From assembly GCA_031288715.1 (NCBI GenBank), contig JAITQW010000049.1:1-39308 (forward strand): DNA of 39,308 nt, given 5' to 3'. The position numbers and the translations under genes were made by a program. Shown piece after piece: positions 27,885-36,718 of this stretch. The notes under the pieces are model-generated. The model searched no databases. It saw nothing but the letters and a program-made list of their open reading frames with translations, and had not been told where the DNA came from. Every line of letters begins with the position of its first letter. Position 1 is the stretch's first letter. The stretch comes from Lactobacillales bacterium (GTDB lineage: Bacteria; Bacillota; Bacilli; Lactobacillales; Streptococcaceae).

Positions 27885-29222
27885 ATGTTGAGCTTTAAAC
27901 AGGTTCTAAGGAAGAAGTGCATATTCTTTATTGGAATAGTTGCAATTTTGAGTGTTTCATCGGCTAATGTAAAAGCTATCGAGCCATCTGATGTTAAGAT
28001 AAGCGTTTCGCAATTTGAGGCAACCATTAGACAAGTCGTCTTAAGTGAAAATTGGGGAAAATCACAGCATGATGTTAAGGAAATATTTACTCAGTTTTGT
28101 TCTAAGTTAACAAGCCAAGATATACAAAAATTAGGTTCAAGCATTGATGGGGTAAGAGAACAGATTGTAAGATTTGAAGGTAGTGAATGTCCTCAACCAA
28201 GAGCAGCCTATGCATTGCTTGCCAATTTGGAATTTTTAATTGATGGTTTAGGATTTCAATCTTTAAGGAAGCCTTTGGACGATTTAGACGTAGAAATAGA
28301 GCATCGTTGGCCTGATGCAAAAAATTGGACTCAGGGAATTGCTGGTAGGCGTGTAGGAAATCCCAAAAGTGTGACGATTCATAACACTGCGGGAAGTAGC
28401 GATGCTGCTTTTTATGAAGAATTTATTAAAAGAAAAGACGCTGCAACAGGTTTTGCCCATGAGTATCATGATGATAAAACTGTATTTTGCGCTGAACCTG
28501 TGGAAAATAAAGCTTGGCATTGTGGAAATCCTGAAGGAAATAGAGATTCCATTGGATTAGAAATTTGCAAGGACAAATGTAGTGATCCAGCTCCGTTTCA
28601 GGAAGCAGAACGACGTGTTATTGTTCGCACTAAAGAAATTTTAGATCAATTTGGACTTCCTGCGGATGAGGCTACCATCCGGTTTCATTGTGAGTGGTCG
28701 GCTACTCAATGTCCATGGCGGACAATTCAGGATCATGGTGGAAATATAGCAAGTGCAAAGGCGTGGTTTATTGGAGAAGTTCGTAGGCTTATACAGGCAG
28801 AAAGCGTTAGAAGACCCGTAGGAGAATTTTTACTAGTACCAGTTCGAGTTGCTAGTACTTCTCGAGTACCATCTGTCAAGCGTAGACGTTGTTATAGTGT
28901 AGATGAATGTGCTATCCTCTTTGGTAAATTTTTGCAAATTCGTTGTAATGAATTAGCTCCTGCTGGTTTTTCATGGAAGGATAATGGAATTCTGTGTGAT
29001 TGGGTTGAAAAAATAGCACATGATAGAAGTGTTGTTCCAAGGAAAGAATTTAGCGTTGGAGACAGCTTTGCTTTTAAGCCTGACTTGTTAGTTGGTGTTC
29101 AAGGAGAATCTGTAAGAGATGTAGGTAGAGATTGGTGTCAATTTGTGTTTAAAGAGCCAGCGGAACCATTTAATAGTGTTTGGCTGTCTGTAGACGGGGT
29201 AGATTCTCTTATTTATGAGTAA
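27885..29222 (+). CDS. Exported, cysteine-rich N-acetylmuramoyl-L-alanine amidase (Amidase_2/PGRP type)
   Basis: The 445-aa product has a signal peptide (MLSFKQVLRKK, hydrophobic core, cleavage near NVKA at 31), an N-terminal helical region (35-135), a central Amidase_2 domain (about 138-300) and an unrecognised C-terminal region (310-445). The zinc ligands fit T7 lysozyme: H166 (TIHNTAG), H268 and C276 (FHCEWSATQC), with the same 8-residue H-to-C spacing. The domain would cut the muramyl-L-alanine bond of peptidoglycan. Fourteen cysteines are unusual for a Firmicutes exported protein. AGGAGG precedes the ATG. It sits between rplN and rplX on the operon strand. Confidence 0.85.
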   Translation: MLSFKQVLRKKCIFFIGIVAILSVSSANVKAIEPSDVKISVSQFEATIRQVVLSENWGKSQHDVKEIFTQFCSKLTSQDIQKLGSSIDGVREQIVRFEGSECPQPRAAYALLANLEFLIDGLGFQSLRKPLDDLDVEIEHRWPDAKNWTQGIAGRRVGNPKSVTIHNTAGSSDAAFYEEFIKRKDAATGFAHEYHDDKTVFCAEPVENKAWHCGNPEGNRDSIGLEICKDKCSDPAPFQEAERRVIVRTKEILDQFGLPADEATIRFHCEWSATQCPWRTIQDHGGNIASAKAWFIGEVRRLIQAESVRRPVGEFLLVPVRVASTSRVPSVKRRRCYSVDECAILFGKFLQIRCNELAPAGFSWKDNGILCDWVEKIAHDRSVVPRKEFSVGDSFAFKPDLLVGVQGESVRDVGRDWCQFVFKEPAEPFNSVWLSVDGVDSLIYE

Positions 29223-29228
29223 ATTGTA

Positions 29229-29268
29229 TTTTCATAAATTAGTGATCATGTAAGCTAATTTATGAAAA
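29229..29268. terminator. Perfect 14-bp inverted repeat after the amidase gene
   Basis: TTTTCATAAATTAG (29229-29242) and CTAATTTATGAAAA (29255-29268) are exact inverted copies with a 12-nt loop, starting 7 bp after the amidase stop. No U tract follows, so it may protect or process mRNA, or only partially stop transcription, since essential ribosomal genes lie downstream. Confidence 0.6.
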
Positions 29269-29303
29269 CGATGTCATTTCAAGTGCTAAGGAGGAGAAGC
29301 ATA

Positions 29304-29609
29304 ATGTTTGTAAAAAGGGGCGATCGAGTGAAAGTGATTGCTGGGAAAGATAAGAACAAGGAAGGTCTTGTATTAACTGCTTTTCCTAAAAAAGAGAAAG
29401 TCATTGTTGAGGGGATCAACAAGATTAAGAAACATCAGAAAGCCAATAATACTCATCCACAGGGTGGAATTATTGAAAAAGAGGCACCGATTCATGTTTC
29501 TAATGTCCAAATTTTAGATAAGAATGGTGTAGCTGGTCGTGTAGGGAAAAAATTCAAAGACGGAAAAAAAGTACGATACAATAAAAAAACGGGTGAGGTT
29601 TTAAATTAA
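29304..29609 (+). CDS. rplX: 50S ribosomal protein L24
   Basis: The 101-aa KOW-domain protein ([21 protein letters not shown]) starts 50S assembly. ATG 29304 follows AAGGAGGAG with 7 nt. The frame is open to 29262 but lies over the hairpin and lacks an SD there. Confidence 0.97.
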   Translation: MFVKRGDRVKVIAGKDKNKEGLVLTAFPKKEKVIVEGINKIKKHQKANNTHPQGGIIEKEAPIHVSNVQILDKNGVAGRVGKKFKDGKKVRYNKKTGEVLN

Positions 29610-29638
29610 GAAATTTGCTGAAAGGGGGAATTTGTTAA

Positions 29639-30178
29639 ATGAGTCGCCTAAAAGAAAAGTATATAAAAGAAATTATTCCTGCGTTGATAGAAAAATTTAA
29701 TTACACGTCTGTTATGCAAGCACCTAAAGTAGAAAAAATTGTGATTAATATGGGTGTAGGCGATGCAGTTTCCAATGCTAAAAATTTAGATAAAGCTGTA
29801 GGAGAATTGGCGCTGATTTCTGGTCAAAAGCCGATGATTACGAAGGCTAAAAAATCAATCGCAGCATTTCGATTGCGTGAAGGTATGCCTATCGGGGCTA
29901 AAGTAACGTTGCGTGGCGTGAGGATGTACGAATTTTTGGACAAATTAGTAAATGTCGCTCTTCCACGTGTACGTGATTTTCATGGAGTTTCTGTGAAATC
30001 ATTTGATGGTCGTGGGAATTACACTTTGGGCGTGAAGGAGCAGTTGATTTTTCCGGAAGTGGACTATGATAATGTAGATAAAGTGCGTGGTATGGATATC
30101 GTGATTGTAACGACAGCAAATTCTGATGAAGAAGGTCGTGAATTGTTAGCACAATTGGGAATGCCGTTTCAGAAGTGA
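29639..30178 (+). CDS. rplE: 50S ribosomal protein L5
   Basis: The 179-aa protein ([41 protein letters not shown]) binds 5S rRNA and contacts the P-site tRNA. AAAGGGGGAA precedes the ATG. A MITE-like repeat follows before rpsN. Confidence 0.98.
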   Translation: MSRLKEKYIKEIIPALIEKFNYTSVMQAPKVEKIVINMGVGDAVSNAKNLDKAVGELALISGQKPMITKAKKSIAAFRLREGMPIGAKVTLRGVRMYEFLDKLVNVALPRVRDFHGVSVKSFDGRGNYTLGVKEQLIFPEVDYDNVDKVRGMDIVIVTTANSDEEGRELLAQLGMPFQK

Positions 30179-30182
30179 ATAT

Positions 30183-30437
30183 CTAAGAATCTGTTAACAA
30201 CTAGCACATGAAATCACGTCAAACGCATGAAGAATTTTTGGGTTCACAGAGAATGGTTTTAAGCGATTTAAAATTTTTGAACGATTTTTTTACAAAACAT
30301 TCGCTTAAAATACTTCTCTCACGCTTATTTTTTCTCATAATTCTTTCATGCGTTTGGCGTGACATGAAATGTGTCATAGATTATGTAGAATATACCTTTG
30401 ATTTAGTTTATATAGAGATCGTTAACAAACTCTAAAA
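30183..30437. mobile_element. MITE-like element (about 254 bp) between rplE and rpsN, copy H
   Basis: The ends are TAAGAATCTGTTAAC (30184-30198) and GTTAACAAACTCTAAAA (30421-30437), inverted relative to each other. Internal long arms 30214-30236 and 30339-30362 pair with one mismatch and one bulge (TCACGTCAAACGCATGA...). An inner TTTTAAGCGA / TCGCTTAAAA pair (about 30257 and 30301) completes a long hairpin. It encodes no transposase. A 75-codon frame inside (30208-30435) is only the product of the inverted repeat. It lies in a transcribed essential operon. Confidence 0.75.
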
Positions 30438-30517
30438 TGAGTGAAATCAAAGTTTATCTGTTCTTGAGACTGAAAAAAATGAATTGAAAAGGCATAAAAT
30501 AAGGAGGCATAGGATAA

Positions 30518-30703
30518 ATGGCAAAAAAATCAATGATTGCGAAACAAAAACGTCCAAAGAAATTTACCTCACAAGCATATACTCGTTGTGAGCTTTGTGG
30601 ACGTCCACATTCTGTATATCGCAAATTCCATCTTTGCCGTATTTGTTTTCGTGAACTTGCCTGTAAAGGTCAGATTCCGGGAGTGCGAAAAGCAAGTTGG
30701 TAA
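30518..30703 (+). CDS. rpsN: 30S ribosomal protein S14, zinc-binding type
   Basis: The 61-aa protein is the short S14 with a zinc ribbon of C24, C27, C40 and C43 ([20 protein letters not shown]). It helps build the 30S head. AAGGAGGCA precedes the ATG. Being zinc-dependent, it is the form usually replaced by a zinc-free paralogue under starvation; none is in the window. Confidence 0.97.
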   Translation: MAKKSMIAKQKRPKKFTSQAYTRCELCGRPHSVYRKFHLCRICFRELACKGQIPGVRKASW

Positions 30704-30850
30704 TAAAAGAGTAGTAGAATGAATGGATACTAAGCGCCGTAAAAACCATGTCCTACGCATTGCGCGGATTATAGATTTTGATTTATTTCATAGGTGCTGC
30801 GCTTTATAAATCTTTAGCAAATTTTTTGAAAGAAGGAGGGGAATATTTCA
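30704..30850. other. Expanded gap rpsN-rpsH with inverted repeat
   Basis: TAAGCGC near 30730 and GCGCTTTA near 30801 are inverted and would close a long loop. CGCATTGCGCGG lies inside. It could be a decayed repeat element. No gene is visible. Confidence 0.4.
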
Positions 30851-31249
30851 ATGGTCATGACAGATCCTATCGCAGATTTTCTAACGCGCATTCGTAATGC
30901 CAATATGGTAAAACACAAATTGTTAGAAACTCCTGCATCAAGAATAAAACGTGACATCGCAGAAATCTTGAAAAAAGAAGGTTTCATAAAAGAGTTAGAA
31001 TATATAGAAGATGATAAACAAGGACTACTTCGTGTGATTTTGAAATATGGAAGAGAAGGCGAACGTATTATTACGAATTTGAAGCGTATTTCCAAACCTG
31101 GATTGCGTCAGTATGTAAAAAGCGAAGAAATTCCAAAAGTATTAAATGGTTTAGGAATTGCTATTATTTCTACTTCCGAAGGATTGTTAACGGATAAAGA
31201 AGCTCGCAATCGTAAAATTGGTGGCGAGGTACTTGCATACGTTTGGTAA
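30851..31249 (+). CDS. rpsH: 30S ribosomal protein S8
   Basis: The 132-aa protein ([20 protein letters not shown] ... [13 protein letters not shown]) binds central 16S rRNA and in E. coli represses the spc operon. GAAGGAGGGG precedes the ATG. A 131-bp gap follows, longer than usual. Confidence 0.98.
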   Translation: MVMTDPIADFLTRIRNANMVKHKLLETPASRIKRDIAEILKKEGFIKELEYIEDDKQGLLRVILKYGREGERIITNLKRISKPGLRQYVKSEEIPKVLNGLGIAIISTSEGLLTDKEARNRKIGGEVLAYVW

Positions 31250-31380
31250 GATAAAGAATTTGTTTGCTATTTCTAAGCAGTAGGGATTTTTAGTGATTTC
31301 ATTTATTTGATTGGCATAAAAAATTTTATTCATGCGAGATAATAAATAGATTCTAAGGAAAAGAAAGGCGGTGTACTTAA
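31250..31380. other. Gap rpsH-rplF
   Basis: The 131-bp AT-rich gap contains GATTTTTAGTGATTTC near 31288 and AAATAGATTCTAAGGAA near 31347, which resemble degenerate inner and end parts of the interspersed repeat. Nothing coding is seen. Confidence 0.35.
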
Positions 31381-31917
31381 GTGAGTCGTATTGGAAACAA
31401 AGTAGTTTCTCTTCCAGCAGGTGTTGAAGTGAAGGCGAATGGAAGCGACGTTACTGTAAAAGGACCAAAAGGTGAGCTATCATGGACTTTTTCTTCAGAT
31501 ATTGAAATGGAGCAAGAAGGAACTGAAATTATTTTTATACGTCCAAATGATAGCAAGTCTATGAAAACCATTCATGGAACTACACGTGCAAACTTTAATA
31601 ACATGGTTTTAGGTGTGAGTGAAGGGTTTAAAAAAGAATTGGAATTGCGTGGAGTCGGATATCGTGTTCAATTGAAGGGGAAAGATTTAGAGTTAAACTT
31701 AGGTAAATCTCATCCGGATATTGTGAAAGCCCCAGAAGGAATTACCTTTGTTGTTCCATCAGCAACAGAGATTACTGTAGAAGGAGCAAGCAAAGAAGTA
31801 GTTGGTCAAACTGCTGCTTACATCCGTTCTCTTCGTCCGCCTGAACCTTATAAAGGCAAAGGGGTTCGTTATGTGGATGAGTATGTTCGTCGTAAAGAAG
31901 GTAAAACAGGGAAATAA
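31381..31917 (+). CDS. rplF: 50S ribosomal protein L6
   Basis: The 178-aa protein ([33 protein letters not shown] ... [13 protein letters not shown]) lies near the GTPase-associated centre. The start is GTG at 31381, with the weak SD AAAGGCGGTG. Confidence 0.98.
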   Translation: MSRIGNKVVSLPAGVEVKANGSDVTVKGPKGELSWTFSSDIEMEQEGTEIIFIRPNDSKSMKTIHGTTRANFNNMVLGVSEGFKKELELRGVGYRVQLKGKDLELNLGKSHPDIVKAPEGITFVVPSATEITVEGASKEVVGQTAAYIRSLRPPEPYKGKGVRYVDEYVRRKEGKTGK

Positions 31918-31960
31918 GAAGAATATTTAGGTAATAAATGAGAATAAAGAGGTGAAAATT

Positions 31961-32317
31961 GTGATTTTAAAACCAGATAAAAATAAAACACGTAAGAAGC
32001 GTCACAAACGTGTTAGAAATAGACTTTCTGGAACAGCTGAATGCCCACGTTTGAACGTTTTTCGTTCAAATATGAACATTTATGCACAAGTAATTGATGA
32101 TATAAAGGGTGTGACGCTTGCAAGTGCCTCTACTTTAGATAAAGAAGTCTCAGGTGGAACAAAGATACAAGCTGCATCTGTTGTTGGTAAATTAGTAGCA
32201 GAGCGCTCAGTCGCTAAAGGAATTGAAACGGTTGTTTTTGACCGTGGAGGATACCTTTATCATGGACGTGTTCAGGCATTAGCACAAGCCGCACGTGAGA
32301 ATGGATTAAAATTTTAA
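31961..32317 (+). CDS. rplR: 50S ribosomal protein L18
   Basis: The 118-aa protein ([28 protein letters not shown]) binds 5S rRNA. The GTG at 31961 follows AGAGGTG by about 6 nt and gives the usual length; another in-frame GTG at 31952 lies within that SD. Confidence 0.97.
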   Translation: MILKPDKNKTRKKRHKRVRNRLSGTAECPRLNVFRSNMNIYAQVIDDIKGVTLASASTLDKEVSGGTKIQAASVVGKLVAERSVAKGIETVVFDRGGYLYHGRVQALAQAARENGLKF

Positions 32318-32337
32318 GGAAGGGAGGAATGTTGTTC

Positions 32338-32838
32338 ATGGTTTATATTGATCCAAAAAATTTGGACTTAGAAGATCGTGTTGTTTCTATCAACCGTGTT
32401 ACAAAGGTTGTAAAAGGTGGGCGTCGTTTACGTTTTGCAGCTTTGGTCGTGGTAGGTGATAAAAATGGGCATGTAGGTTTTGGAACAGGTAAAGCGAAAG
32501 AAGTTCCGGAAGCAATTCGTAAAGCAATTGAAGCAGCGAAGAAAAATTTGATTCAGGTGCCAATGGTAGGAACAACGATTCCTCACGAAGTCATCGGTGC
32601 TTTCGGTGGTGGACGTATTTTGATGAAGCCGACAGCTGAAGGATCAGGAGTTGCGGCAGGTGGTCCTGTTCGTGCTGTTGTGGAATTGGCAGGAATTGCA
32701 GATATTACTTCGAAATCTTTAGGTTCGAATACACCAATTAATGTTATTCGTGCAACTGTTGAAGGATTGAAGAATTTGAAGCAAGCGGAAAAAGTGGCGC
32801 GAATTCGTGGAGTTTCTGTGGAGAGTTTAAAAGTATAA
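32338..32838 (+). CDS. rpsE: 30S ribosomal protein S5
   Basis: The 166-aa protein ([29 protein letters not shown]) helps decoding accuracy and mRNA unwinding; the conserved loop is VVKGGRR. ATG 32338 is 9 nt after AGGGAGGA; the in-frame ATG at 32329 touches the SD. Confidence 0.97.
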   Translation: MVYIDPKNLDLEDRVVSINRVTKVVKGGRRLRFAALVVVGDKNGHVGFGTGKAKEVPEAIRKAIEAAKKNLIQVPMVGTTIPHEVIGAFGGGRILMKPTAEGSGVAAGGPVRAVVELAGIADITSKSLGSNTPINVIRATVEGLKNLKQAEKVARIRGVSVESLKV

Positions 32839-32850
32839 GGAGTGGACAAG

Positions 32851-33030
32851 ATGACTGAATTAAAAGTAACATTGAAAAGATCAGTAATTGGACGTCCTCA
32901 AAATCAACGAGATACAGTGAAAGCCTTGGGTTTAAGAAAATTGCATAGTGCAGCTGTAAAACCTGATAATGCAGCGATTCGAGGCATGATTTCTACCGTA
33001 TCACACTTAGTGGACGTTGAAAAAGTATAA
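32851..33030 (+). CDS. rpmD: 50S ribosomal protein L30
   Basis: The 59-aa protein ([30 protein letters not shown]) has the normal length. ATG 32851 follows AAGGAGTGG. The next gap holds a composite repeat before rplO. Confidence 0.97.
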   Translation: MTELKVTLKRSVIGRPQNQRDTVKALGLRKLHSAAVKPDNAAIRGMISTVSHLVDVEKV

Positions 33031-33140
33031 GAATCTATTAATTTGTCTTCATATTATAGATGGTGAAATTGCGAACTACCTTAACGATTGGCACATGAAG
33101 TTTGACAGAGATTAGGTAGGATGTTTTTAGTTCATACATG
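33028..33140. repeat. Composite interspersed repeat, copy E (rpmD-rplO gap)
   Basis: The left end TATAAGAATCTATTAAT (from 33028) overlaps the rpmD stop. The core CGAACTACCTTAACGATTGG ... GACAGAGATTAGGTAGGATG (33071-33123) and TTCAT match copies C and D. The inner hairpin of C and D is replaced here by GGCACATGAAGTTT, related to a segment of copies D and H. Confidence 0.75.
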
Positions 33141-33187
33141 GATAGGCAATTAATGGATTTTAAGAAAATATAAGGAGGTGTTCGTCA

Positions 33188-33628
33188 ATGAAGCTTCATG
33201 AATTAAAGCCGGCAGAAGGTTCACGTTGTGTGCGCGATCGTGTTGGGCGAGGAACATCTTCTGGAAATGGGAAGACTTCTGGTCGTGGTCAGAAAGGACA
33301 GAAGGCTCGTTCTGGTGGTGGTGTTCGCTTGGGATTTGAAGGAGGACAAACTCCTCTGTTCCGTCGTTTGCCAAAGCGGGGATTTACAAATATTAACCGT
33401 AAAGATTATGCATTGGTTAATTTGGATACGTTGAATCGTTTTGATGATGGAACAGAAGTGACACCAGTTTTTTTGGTCGATGCTGGGATTGTGAAAAATG
33501 AAAAGTCTGGTGTTAAAATATTAGCGAATGGCAAATTAGCAAGGAAATTAACAGTAAAGGCAACTAAATTTTCTAAAGCGGCAGAAAAGGCAATTGTTGC
33601 TGCAGGAGGAACGATTGAGGTGATCTAA
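33188..33628 (+). CDS. rplO: 50S ribosomal protein L15
   Basis: The 146-aa protein starts [13 protein letters not shown] and has the glycine/arginine-rich [28 protein letters not shown] region that threads into 23S rRNA. AAGGAGGTG precedes the ATG. It abuts the secY start. Confidence 0.98.
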   Translation: MKLHELKPAEGSRCVRDRVGRGTSSGNGKTSGRGQKGQKARSGGGVRLGFEGGQTPLFRRLPKRGFTNINRKDYALVNLDTLNRFDDGTEVTPVFLVDAGIVKNEKSGVKILANGKLARKLTVKATKFSKAAEKAIVAAGGTIEVI

Positions 33629-34948
33629 TTGTTTAGATTGTTGAAAAAAGCTTTCCGTGTCAAAAGTATTCGATCAAAGATTTTATTTACTGTCTTTATT
33701 TTATTTATTTTTCGATTAGGAGCTCATATTACGGTTCCTGGAGTAAATGCACAGGCATTAAATGAACTGAAAGATATGCCCTTTTTAAGCATGTTGAATA
33801 TTGTAAGTGGTGGAGGCATGCAAAATCTTTCTGTTTTTGCAATGGGAGTTTCGCCAGGGATTACTGCTTCAATTGTGATTCAGCTTTTGCAGATGGATAT
33901 TGTTCCAAAATTGGTAGAGTGGGGCAAACAAGGAGAAGTTGGAAGAAAGAAAATTAATCAAGTGACGCGTTATTTGACTTTAGTGATAGGTTTTGTTCAA
34001 TCTATCGCGATTGTTGCCGGATTTAACCAATTATCACAATTTAAAAATGTGGTTAAAGCACCGTCTGTAGGAGCATATGTTCTCATTGGAGTTATTTTGA
34101 CTGCTGGAACAATGTTTGTTACTTGGATGGGAGAACAGATAACGGAAAAAGGGTTTGGGAATGGTGTTTCCATGATCATTTTTGCAGGTATTATCGCGGG
34201 AGTTCCAAAGGCGGTTAAAGATTTGTGGGAAGATTCTTTTGTGAATATTGATTCTTCTGAAATATGGTGGTCAATTTTGTTTATTATCGTTTTAGTGATT
34301 GCGGTAATTGTAATTGTTACGGTAACGACCTATGTACAACAAGCTGAACGGAAAATTCCGATTCAATATACGAAACGTGTTCAAGGGGCTCCAACTAGTT
34401 CTTATCTTCCACTTAAGGTAAATGCTGCAGGAGTTATTCCCGTTATTTTTGCCAGTTCTTTGATTTCGACTCCAAGTACTATTTTGGCAATGTTTGCAAA
34501 AAGTCATGAAGGAGAAGGTTGGTATGATATTATGTCAAAAGTCTTTAATTATAATACGATTCCAGGAAGTATCCTTTATACAGTGTTAATCGTAGCTTTT
34601 ACTTTCTTTTACGCGTTTGTGCAAGTGAATCCAGAAAAAATGGCAGAAAATTTACAGAAGCAAGCCTCTTACATTCCGCGGGTTCGTCCAGGCAAACCGA
34701 CGGAAGAGTTTGTTTCAAAATTATTGATGCGCTTGTCAACGGTTGGATCAATTTTCTTGGGATTGATTGCGCTATTACCAATAGTTGCTTCTATGCTCAT
34801 TGATGAATCGAGGAGTTCCTTGAAAAGTCTTGGACTTGGAGGAACGAGTTTATTGATTATTATTGGAGTAGCATTGGAAGCAGAAAAACAATTGGAAGGC
34901 CTATTATTGAAACGTCAGTATGTTGGATTTATTAATACAGATGATTAA
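33629..34948 (+). CDS. secY: Protein translocase subunit SecY
   Basis: The 439-aa channel protein of the Sec translocon has ten expected membrane segments. The plug region follows LGAHITVPGVNAQAL, and YVQQAERKIPIQYTKR and GKPTEEF are conserved cytosolic loops. The start is TTG immediately after the rplO stop, with GAGGTGA inside rplO, indicating coupling. The two exported hydrolases of this operon would pass through this channel. Confidence 0.97.
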   Translation: MFRLLKKAFRVKSIRSKILFTVFILFIFRLGAHITVPGVNAQALNELKDMPFLSMLNIVSGGGMQNLSVFAMGVSPGITASIVIQLLQMDIVPKLVEWGKQGEVGRKKINQVTRYLTLVIGFVQSIAIVAGFNQLSQFKNVVKAPSVGAYVLIGVILTAGTMFVTWMGEQITEKGFGNGVSMIIFAGIIAGVPKAVKDLWEDSFVNIDSSEIWWSILFIIVLVIAVIVIVTVTTYVQQAERKIPIQYTKRVQGAPTSSYLPLKVNAAGVIPVIFASSLISTPSTILAMFAKSHEGEGWYDIMSKVFNYNTIPGSILYTVLIVAFTFFYAFVQVNPEKMAENLQKQASYIPRVRPGKPTEEFVSKLLMRLSTVGSIFLGLIALLPIVASMLIDESRSSLKSLGLGGTSLLIIIGVALEAEKQLEGLLLKRQYVGFINTDD

Positions 34949-35125
34949 ATATTTTTAAGTGGAAAGTCTAATTGATCTGATCAAGTTTTGAGAGGTAGAT
35001 CTTTTTGGTAATTTATTAGTGAATGAAATTTGGTGAAAGTTTGATATGCAAAAAACACTGAAAATAGGTTTATCTTCGCCCCTTTGTTTTTGAGTGTTTG
35101 CAAATAAGAGAGGTGGAGGAGATAG

Positions 35126-35776
35126 ATGAATTTATTAATTATGGGCTTACCTGGTGCGGGAAAAGGTACGCAAGCGCAGGGAATTGTTGAGATATTTGGA
35201 ATTCCACAGATTTCCACGGGAGATATTTTCCGAGCAGCGATGAAAAATAAAACCAAGTTAGGTTTAGAGGCAAAATCCTTTATCGATAAGGGGGAGCTTG
35301 TTCCAGATAAGATAACCAATGGGATGGTTAAGGAGCGTTTGGCGGAAGATGATGTTTCTATGGGATTTTTGTTGGATGGGTTTCCACGAACTCTTGTTCA
35401 AGCAAAAGCGCTGAATACAATGTTGAAAGAGTTGCACCGGGAAATTGATGTGGTGATTAATATTAGTGTTCCAGCAGAAATTTTAGTAGATCGTCTGTCA
35501 GGGCGTTTTATATGTCGTGATTGTGGGGCAACTTACCATAAGCTGAACAATCTTCCTAAAATTTCTGGGACGTGCGATCGTTGTGGTGGTCATAATTTTT
35601 ATCAACGTGATGATGATAAACCTGAAACGGTAAAAAGACGTTTAGGTGTGAATGTTGAGCAGAGCAAGCCTATTCTTGATTATTATCAAAAGCAAGATTT
35701 GATTTGTACAGTAAATGGAAATTGCGCAATTGAAGCAGTTTTTGCAGAAGTGAAACGGATTATTGAGCGGATTTAG
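35126..35776 (+). CDS. adk: Adenylate kinase
   Basis: The 216-aa enzyme balances AMP, ADP and ATP. The P-loop is GLPGAGKGT (7-15), and the lid has a structural zinc site C130, C133, C150, C153, typical of Gram-positive Adk. A 177-bp gap from secY contains a weak AACACT/AGTGTT hairpin. GGTGGAGGAG precedes the ATG. No map gene follows. Confidence 0.97.
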   Translation: MNLLIMGLPGAGKGTQAQGIVEIFGIPQISTGDIFRAAMKNKTKLGLEAKSFIDKGELVPDKITNGMVKERLAEDDVSMGFLLDGFPRTLVQAKALNTMLKELHREIDVVINISVPAEILVDRLSGRFICRDCGATYHKLNNLPKISGTCDRCGGHNFYQRDDDKPETVKRRLGVNVEQSKPILDYYQKQDLICTVNGNCAIEAVFAEVKRIIERI

Positions 35777-35848
35777 AAATATTTTGTTACTTGGCATGAA
35801 AATGAAAAATTTTACCCAGAAAAGACGTTTATTAACGACGTGGGATGC

Positions 35849-35877
35849 TTGTAAAGAGAAACAGAATGTGTTAAAAT
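35849..35877 (+). promoter_or_regulatory. Promoter upstream of infA
   Basis: TTGTAA (35849-35854), a 17-bp spacer, TG-N (35869-35871) and TAAAAT (35872-35877) form a good extended -10 promoter. It would let infA-rpmJ-rpsM-rpsK-rpoA-rplQ be transcribed apart from S10-spc. Confidence 0.6.
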
Positions 35878-35984
35878 AATAAGGATTCTTTTTTTAATTT
35901 TTCAAATAGATAAATGGGATTTGATAGTTTTTTCGAAAATCTTACCATTATAATTTTCGAAGAGGTTTAATAGAGACTATAACT

Positions 35985-36014
35985 TAGGAGTCTGTTTAAG
36001 CATTGCTTAAACAG
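35985..36014. repeat. Repeat end with near-perfect palindrome, copy I
   Basis: TTAGGAGTCTGTTTAAG resembles the repeat left end and runs into an exact 11-bp inverted repeat with a single-base centre (CTGTTTAAGCA at 35992-36002, TGCTTAAACAG at 36004-36014). It lies in the infA leader. It could act as a hairpin in the mRNA or a weak terminator with the T-rich stretch after it. Confidence 0.6.
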
Positions 36015-36051
36015 TGTTTCTTGGTTTTTCAGTGGAGGAGGGACTCTTTCG

Positions 36052-36270
36052 ATGCCAAAAGAGGATATGATTGAAATCGAAGGACTAGTAGTCGATACTT
36101 TACCAAATGCAATGTTTAGAGTAGAACTTGAAAATGGCCACAAGATTTTAGCAACTGTTTCGGGTAAAATTCGAAAGAATTACATTCGTATTTTAGCAGG
36201 AGATAAAGTGACGATAGAAATGTCTCCGTATGATTTAACTCGTGGTCGCATTACTTATCGATTTAAATAA
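36052..36270 (+). CDS. infA: Translation initiation factor IF-1
   Basis: The 72-aa OB-fold protein ([45 protein letters not shown]) binds the 30S A site during initiation. GGAGGAGGG precedes the ATG. Its leader holds copy I of the repeat and an upstream promoter. Confidence 0.98.
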   Translation: MPKEDMIEIEGLVVDTLPNAMFRVELENGHKILATVSGKIRKNYIRILAGDKVTIEMSPYDLTRGRITYRFK

Positions 36271-36382
36271 TTGTTTTCGCATAAAGTGTCTAGTTATTTT
36301 ATCAGAGAGAGCTGTTTTTTTAACATATAATTCGTGTTTTTAAGTTAGGAATTTTCAGCTTTTTTTATGTAGGGGGTTAATC

Positions 36383-36499
36383 ATGAAAGTAAGACCATCA
36401 GTAAAACCGATGTGTGAGCATTGCAAGGTTATTCGTCGTAATGGTCGAGTAATGGTGATTTGTTCAGCAAATCCGAAGCATAAACAACGTCAAGGATAG
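36383..36499 (+). CDS. rpmJ: 50S ribosomal protein L36
   Basis: This 38-codon gene encodes [20 protein letters not shown] and a zinc-binding set C11, C14, C27, H33. AGGGGG lies 7 nt before the ATG. It is in its standard place between infA and rpsM. Confidence 0.97.
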   Translation: MKVRPSVKPMCEHCKVIRRNGRVMVICSANPKHKQRQG

Positions 36500-36545
36500 T
36501 ATTAATTGATTCATTTAGAGAAATACTAACTTTGTCTCTTTATGA

Positions 36546-36718
36546 ATGAACCAAAAGGTACATCTTATCTAACCTCTGCCACACTTCATATGCCAGTAGT
36601 TAAGATAGTTTGCACCAAGAGGTATCTACCTAACCTCTGTCACGTTTCTCGTGTTTCGCGATTAAAAATCACTCACAGGAGAACCGTTTGTCAATCGTTA
36701 AGGTAGTTGCAATTTTTG
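36546..36718. repeat. Composite interspersed repeat, copy D (rpmJ-rpsM gap, inverted)
   Basis: Read on the minus strand it starts CAAAAATTGCAACTACCTTA and carries the same nested hairpins as copy C, including GTGAGTGATTTTTAATCGCG. A second, shorter unit (AACTATCTTAACTACTGGCA ... GCAGAGGTTAGATAAGATG) lies in tandem and ends TTTTGGTTCAT. With flanks it fills nearly all of the 291-bp gap. Confidence 0.8.

Noticed and set aside
29229-29268. Intrinsic terminator after the amidase that would end the operon
   Set aside because: The hairpin is perfect but AT-rich and lacks a U tract, and essential genes follow with no clear new promoter, so full termination is unlikely.
30208-30435. A 75-codon open frame between rplE and rpsN
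   Set aside because: It lies wholly within the inverted-repeat element, its two halves are reverse complements, and it lacks an SD.
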